A DNA stretch of 9,476 bases from Deferribacteraceae bacterium (GTDB taxonomy: Bacteria > Chrysiogenota > Deferribacteres > Deferribacterales > JAISNW01): positions 1 through 9,476 of the forward strand of contig JAISNW010000132.1 in NCBI GenBank assembly GCA_031276055.1. Reading direction: 5' to 3'. The position numbers and the translations under genes are program-made. The notes beneath the pieces are model-generated. The model saw only the letters and a list, made by a program, of their open reading frames with translations. It did no database searches and was not told where the DNA came from. The stretch's first letter is position 1. Each line of letters begins with the position of its first letter. This document shows positions 6,827-9,476 of the stretch, piece by piece.

Positions 6827-7977
6827 CTACCCACCACAACTGCTGTATTGCTCCCTCCAAACGCGAAGGAGTTAGATAGGCAGTAAGAGAGCCTCTCTAC
6901 CTTAACTCCCCTATCGACCAATCTAATAGGTTTTAACGTTCTATCATATTCACTATAATTATGCGGAGGCAAGAGATGCTCTTTATTAAGAGAAGATAAG
7001 AGCAGACAGCATATTGCAATCTCAACAGCGCCGCTCGCACCTAATGTATGCCCTGTAATCGGCTTTGTTGAGCTGGCGTAAACCCCCTCTCCGAAGAGAG
7101 CGTTGATAGCAGCGCTCTCCATTATATCATTGGCGATAGTGCCTGTTCCGTGCAGGTTGATATAATCTATCTGCTGAGGGGTGATCCCAGCATCATCCAA
7201 CGCCGCCTTTATGGCGGCTATAGCAGGTTCTCCTGTGGGGGCGGGGGCTGTAATATGCACAGCATCTGAGGATTCCCCGATTCCCGCAAGCCTTATCCCT
7301 TCCCCGTCTAAATCTATAGGCGATAAGATGGCAAGGGCGCAGCTTTCGCCGATATTTATCCCGCTTCGATTCTTGTCAAAAGGGGCGCTATGTTCAGAGC
7401 TTAGCGCTTCAAGGGCGTCAAAACCGTTTACCGCAAAACAACAGAGATTATCCACCCCGCCTACAACCACCGCATCTGCAAGGTTAGCTCTTATAAGGCT
7501 TCTTGCGGACTTAAACGCTTTCGCGCTGGAAGAGCACGCGGTAGATACCGTATAGGCAGGTCCGTAAACGCCTGCATACTCTGCAAGGAACTCTGAAGGA
7601 GCGCCTATCTCCAGAGTCTCAACAGAGAGGGATTCGCTTCCGGAGTTTAAGCCGCCTTTTAGATTATTGAACGTTTCCTCTATCCCGCAATTGCTTGAAC
7701 CTATAACAACCGCTATCCGCTCTTCGCCAAAACGTTTTTTCAACTCTTCAATATAGCCGCGCAGCTTCTCATAACAGAGCGATAGATAGTTCTGCAAAAG
7801 GAGGGGATAACCCGCCTTCTGCAAGGGGCGTTCTATAGCGGCAAGGAGAAATCTTTTGCCGAAAGAGTCATCCTCTTTTACAGAGGATCCGTCCCCTGCT
7901 AAGACGCGCCTAAGAATCTGAGCAGGAGAAGCCCCCAGCGCAGTAAGCAGCGAGATTGAGGAAATATAATAGTTCAT
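6823..7977 (-). CDS. apeO: Beta-ketoacyl-ACP synthase, aryl polyene ApeO type
   Basis: A 384-residue condensing enzyme, shorter and more divergent than the second ketosynthase downstream. The catalytic triad is intact: C148 in STACSSSAKA, H276 in LHGTGTIAND and H310 in ITGHTLGASGA, with K305 before it. The C-terminal SNSFAFGGSN is typical of the family. The N-terminus (NYYISSISLLTALG) lacks the RRVVVTG start of FabF and is weakly conserved over residues ~20-85, as in APE ketosynthases. In characterised APE systems ApeO is the elongating ketosynthase and works with a separate chain-length-factor-like partner (ApeC); that partner is not in this window. The active-site Cys marks this copy as a true KS and not the CLF. 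Start and stop both form ATGA overlaps with the lipoprotein and dehydratase genes. Confidence 0.83.
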   Translation of the reverse strand: MNYYISSISLLTALGASPAQILRRVLAGDGSSVKEDDSFGKRFLLAAIERPLQKAGYPLLLQNYLSLCYEKLRGYIEELKKRFGEERIAVVIGSSNCGIEETFNNLKGGLNSGSESLSVETLEIGAPSEFLAEYAGVYGPAYTVSTACSSSAKAFKSARSLIRANLADAVVVGGVDNLCCFAVNGFDALEALSSEHSAPFDKNRSGINIGESCALAILSPIDLDGEGIRLAGIGESSDAVHITAPAPTGEPAIAAIKAALDDAGITPQQIDYINLHGTGTIANDIMESAAINALFGEGVYASSTKPITGHTLGASGAVEIAICCLLLSSLNKEHLLPPHNYSEYDRTLKPIRLVDRGVKVERLSYCLSNSFAFGGSNTAVVVGR

Positions 7978-8552
7978 GGGAGCCTCTCGGCTGTATAGCT
8001 ATACTTTCTAAGCTCGTTGGTAAAAGAGAATGATCCGCCGCTTTTGTAAACTATCTTTATAAAGCAGTCATCGCCATGGCAGACATATCTACTCCTTAAA
8101 GCGCCTTCTATCTTTTCGATGACTTTAACTCCTCTAGGCAAAAACTCATTTAGAATATCTGCGGGGTAATATATAAGTTGAATATCAAAGAGGATATATT
8201 CAGGGATAAACCCTTCAGGCAGCGCCAGAAGGGGGGATGTTTCGCAGCTTATCCCCGCGGGGCTGTATTCTATGGTGAAGAGGCGGACAAAAGTTGTCAG
8301 GGCAACGGTTGTAATCTTTGTTGGAGAGAGCTTCAGCGCACTGATAAACTCTCTATTATACTCTCTGCCTTCTAATATATAGGCGACTCTCATCTTGTGC
8401 CGATATTCTTCTTCAGTCTTAACGGCGGCAGCGCTAATAGGCAAAAGTGGGGCAGTAATCTCATCTGTGAGGTGGATGCGCGCCTTATGCGCGCAGGCGG
8501 AGAGAAGTATTATACCTGCGGCTGCAATAATAAGCTGCTTGCAGAAGAACAT
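7974..8552 (-). CDS. DUF3261-like lipoprotein of the aryl polyene cluster
   Basis: A 192-residue predicted lipoprotein. The N-terminus is a short signal peptide (MFFCKQ, then a hydrophobic stretch 7-17) ending in the lipobox LSAC with C20 as the lipidation site. Ala at +2 and no Asp suggests sorting to the outer membrane by the Lol rule. The remainder is probably a soluble periplasmic domain, with no other membrane segment. Small lipoproteins of the DUF3261 type sit directly before the ApeO ketosynthase in APE clusters. Their role is not established but is presumed to lie in placing the finished lipid-linked pigment in the outer membrane. The family call rests mainly on size, lipobox and position; I did not recognise a diagnostic motif. 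The gene starts inside the ACP stop (TAATG) and overlaps the next gene by ATGA. Confidence 0.72.
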   Translation of the reverse strand: MFFCKQLIIAAAGIILLSACAHKARIHLTDEITAPLLPISAAAVKTEEEYRHKMRVAYILEGREYNREFISALKLSPTKITTVALTTFVRLFTIEYSPAGISCETSPLLALPEGFIPEYILFDIQLIYYPADILNEFLPRGVKVIEKIEGALRSRYVCHGDDCFIKIVYKSGGSFSFTNELRKYSYTAERLP

Positions 8553-8818
8553 TAAATATTTTCTTTATTTAATAAAGCGTAAACCACTTCTAAAACATCC
8601 CCAAGGGTTCTGATCTGCTTAAAATCCTCAGGGGTTACCTTTATCCCAGTTGTCTTTTGAAGTTTGACGATAAGATCAACCGCATCGATGCTGTCTAGAT
8701 CTAACTCTTCAAAGAGTTTAACCTCAGGCTTTAAGAGATTCCTATCACATTCAAAATCTGTCTGTAAAATATTGCATATCTCATTATATACTGCCTCTTT
8801 GTTTGTTATATCTATCAC
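8552..8818 (-). CDS. apeF: Acyl carrier protein, second of the pair (ApeF-like)
   Basis: An 88-residue acidic carrier protein. The phosphopantetheine attachment site is S43 in ELDLDSIDAVDLIV, with a four-helix ACP-like pattern around it. It would carry the growing polyene between the ketosynthases, reductase and dehydratase. The start codon is GTG at 8818, supported by a GGGGGG ribosome site five bases before it; there is no in-frame ATG near the N-terminus. The gene ends in TAATG, shared with the lipoprotein start. Which of the two ACPs corresponds to ApeE or ApeF is assigned by order only. It differs clearly from the first ACP apart from the prosthetic-group motif, so the two probably have distinct partners rather than being a recent duplication. 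Confidence 0.85.
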   Translation of the reverse strand: MIDITNKEAVYNEICNILQTDFECDRNLLKPEVKLFEELDLDSIDAVDLIVKLQKTTGIKVTPEDFKQIRTLGDVLEVVYALLNKENI

Positions 8819-8823
8819 TATTA

Positions 8824-8829
8824 CCCCCC
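8824..8829 (-). promoter_or_regulatory. G-run ribosome binding site for the GTG-started ACP
   Basis: GGGGGG on the minus strand sits five bases before the GTG codon at 8818. It decides the start of this ACP, which has no ATG alternative. Confidence 0.55.
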
Positions 8830-8863
8830 GCTGCCGTTATCTTGTCTTATATCAAACCAATAG

Positions 8864-9139
8864 TCAGTTTATTGCAAGCTGCCCGTCTTGTATTATCATA
8901 TCGGCAAGGGTGCTTACAGATCTAAAATATGCTTTATTCTCCTCCCCGGTTGTCTTAAAGTTTAACTGATACTTCTTTTTGAGAGCCATTCCTAGTTCAA
9001 GAGCATCTATAGAGTCCAAGCCTAACCCTTCTACAAAGAGAGGCTCTTCAGATTTAATATCTTCAATTGCAACATCCTCTAAGTCTAAAGAGGTAATAAT
9101 AAGGTGTTTGATCTCCCTTTCCAAATCGTCTCTAGTCAT
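8864..9139 (-). CDS. apeE: Acyl carrier protein, first gene of the operon (ApeE-like)
   Basis: A 91-residue acyl carrier protein, the most upstream gene of the visible leftward operon. The attachment serine is S43 in VEGLGLDSIDALELGMALKK, a good match to ACPs of aryl polyene and related type II systems. Residues ~67-72 (ENKAYF) form an insertion before the last helix (VSTLADMI), a pattern I associate with APE carrier proteins rather than housekeeping AcpP. The ATG at 9139 is preceded by GGAGGAG at 9144-9150 with a four-base spacer; an out-of-frame ATG lies between them. It is separated from the second ACP by 45 bp. It needs activation by a phosphopantetheinyl transferase, which is not in this window. 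The ApeE assignment is by order. Confidence 0.86.
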   Translation of the reverse strand: MTRDDLEREIKHLIITSLDLEDVAIEDIKSEEPLFVEGLGLDSIDALELGMALKKKYQLNFKTTGEENKAYFRSVSTLADMIIQDGQLAIN

Positions 9140-9143
9140 CCAT

Positions 9144-9150
9144 CTCCTCC
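9144..9150 (-). promoter_or_regulatory. Ribosome binding site of the first ACP
   Basis: GGAGGAG on the minus strand is a near-perfect Shine-Dalgarno, four bases before the ATG at 9139. It supports high translation of the operon's leading gene. An out-of-frame ATG (9141-9143) lies immediately after it. Confidence 0.65.
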
Positions 9151-9162
9151 AAAACTCACCTT

Positions 9163-9217
9163 ACTTTATTAAAATATTGATTATTATTCAATATCTTTTT
9201 TAATTAGGCGCATTATA
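9163..9217 (-). promoter_or_regulatory. Probable promoter region of the leftward polyene operon
   Basis: This AT-rich segment upstream of the first ACP holds two candidate cores on the minus strand. One is TTGAAT (9186-9191) followed after 17 bp by TAAAGT (9163-9168), each 4 of 6 to the sigma-70 consensus. The other is a perfect TATAAT (9212-9217) with no recognisable -35 at 17-18 bp. Neither can be chosen from sequence alone, and the operon could also be read from further upstream. Confidence 0.3.
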
Positions 9218-9304
9218 TTTCTGTTAGAGATGCTCCCTAGTTTTGCTAATTTATTCTCATCTATCGTGTAATTTCAGTTGATGATTTAGACTGCCTAAGT
9301 CTTA

Positions 9305-9368
9305 AATTCCCCTTTAGCCTTTCTCTTTTATGCCTGCATAAAAGAGAAAGGCATCAGTAAAGGGGTGG
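9305..9368. repeat. Palindromic repeat unit A (64 bp, long hairpin)
   Basis: The unit starts AATTCCCCTT and ends AAGGGGTGG. Its core is a perfect 17-bp inverted repeat (9317-9333 with 9336-9352) around a two-base centre. Outside it, CCCCTTTA (9309-9316) pairs perfectly with TAAAGGGG (9358-9365), leaving only ATCAG (9353-9357) as a one-sided bulge. Single-stranded DNA or RNA from either strand would form a very stable hairpin. No T-run follows it in either direction, so it is not a classical terminator. Confidence 0.85.
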
Positions 9369-9376
9369 TTGCCTTC

Positions 9377-9440
9377 AATTCCCCTTCACCCTTGCGCCTT
9401 TTGCGTTAGCAAAAGAGCAAGGTTTCAGTGCAAGGGGTGG
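9377..9440. repeat. Palindromic repeat unit B (64 bp, tandem diverged copy of unit A)
   Basis: This unit has the same length and orientation as unit A, offset by 72 bp, with identical ends AATTCCCCTT and AAGGGGTGG. The inner stem is CTTTTGC (9398-9404) with GCAAAAG (9409-9415) around GTTA. It is extended by CCTTGC (9390-9395) with GCAAGG (9417-9422), and then by CCCCTT (9381-9386) with AAGGGG (9432-9437). The TTTC/GAAA pairs of unit A have become TTGC/GCAA on both arms, so pairing is kept although the bases differ. Confidence 0.82.
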
Positions 9441-9476
9441 GGGTAGTCTAAATCGCGACCGCTGAAAATAAATTAG

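Larger units (their letters stand above)
9283..9454. repeat. Inverted repeat flanking the two hairpin units
   Basis: GATTTAGACT (9283-9292) is matched perfectly by AGTCTAAATC (9445-9454), enclosing both palindromic units. A third, near copy in direct orientation, AGTCTTAAAT (9298-9307), can also pair with the left arm and form a small local hairpin. Just outside, TTTCAG (9272-9277) matches CTGAAA (9462-9467), and CTAATTTATT (9246-9255) matches AATAAATTAG (9467-9476). The symmetry may continue past the window edge. Confidence 0.65.
9140..9476. other. Gene-free region: operon leader plus structured repeat element
   Basis: I see no credible coding region in these 337 bp on either strand. The first ~105 bp next to the ACP gene are AT-rich and probably hold the operon promoter. 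From about 9246 to the window edge the sequence is dominated by inverted repeats, described separately, with two hairpin units in the centre and matching arms on both flanks. Confidence 0.7.

Noticed and set aside
7181..7555. A 124-codon open frame on the + strand, antisense to the ApeO-type ketosynthase
   Set aside because: It mirrors conserved coding sequence of the ketosynthase, has no ribosome site or neighbours on its strand, and its translation resembles no family I know.
9309..9365. Unit A as an intrinsic transcription terminator
   Set aside because: The stem is strong, but neither side is followed by a T-run in the direction of transcription, and it lies upstream, not downstream, of the leftward operon.
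9305..9440. Possible CRISPR array
   Set aside because: There are only two units, each internally palindromic over almost its whole length, with an 8-bp gap instead of a spacer and no cas gene in the window.

Overview
The window looks like chromosomal DNA of a Gram-negative bacterium of moderate GC content (judged by eye, not counted). The evidence is an outer-membrane-type lipoprotein with a clear lipobox and an aryl-polyene (APE)-type pigment gene set, which is known from diderm bacteria. Ile ATA and Arg AGA/AGG codons are used freely. I could not assign a phylum from sequence alone.

Left part (1-3787): the window opens inside an FtsX/MacB-type ABC permease, followed by its LolD/MacB-type ATPase on the + strand. 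Convergent to it is miaA (tRNA A37 dimethylallyltransferase). Divergent from miaA is a cysQ-like 3'(2'),5'-bisphosphate nucleotidase. Convergent to cysQ is an Xre-type repressor with an S24 (LexA/CI-like) C-terminal domain. These are separate small transcription units packed almost without spacers: 1 bp between the ABC ATPase and miaA, and 4 bp between cysQ and the repressor.

Right part (3892-9139): a long leftward operon with tightly coupled genes runs ACP, ACP, DUF3261-like lipoprotein, ketosynthase, hotdog dehydratase, ketoreductase, ketosynthase, then purE. The order and the protein types match the ApeE-ApeF-(lipoprotein)-ApeO-ApeP-ApeQ-ApeR core of APE clusters. That core is a type II fatty-acid/polyketide-like assembly line in which an ACP-bound aryl starter is extended, reduced and dehydrated without enoyl reduction, giving a conjugated polyene. 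All catalytic residues I looked for are present. The chain-length-factor partner, aryl-activating ligase, acyl/glycosyl transferases and exporter are not in the window. purE, a purine biosynthesis gene, sits 26 bp after the last ketosynthase and is probably carried on the same transcript.

Far right (9140-9476): there is no gene. Next to the first ACP lies the probable promoter region. Beyond it are two tandem 64-bp units on a 72-bp period, each folding into a long hairpin, with apparent compensatory changes between them. Nested inverted repeats flank the pair and reach the window edge. This looks like a mobile or REP-like palindromic element, and it is the least explained sequence here.
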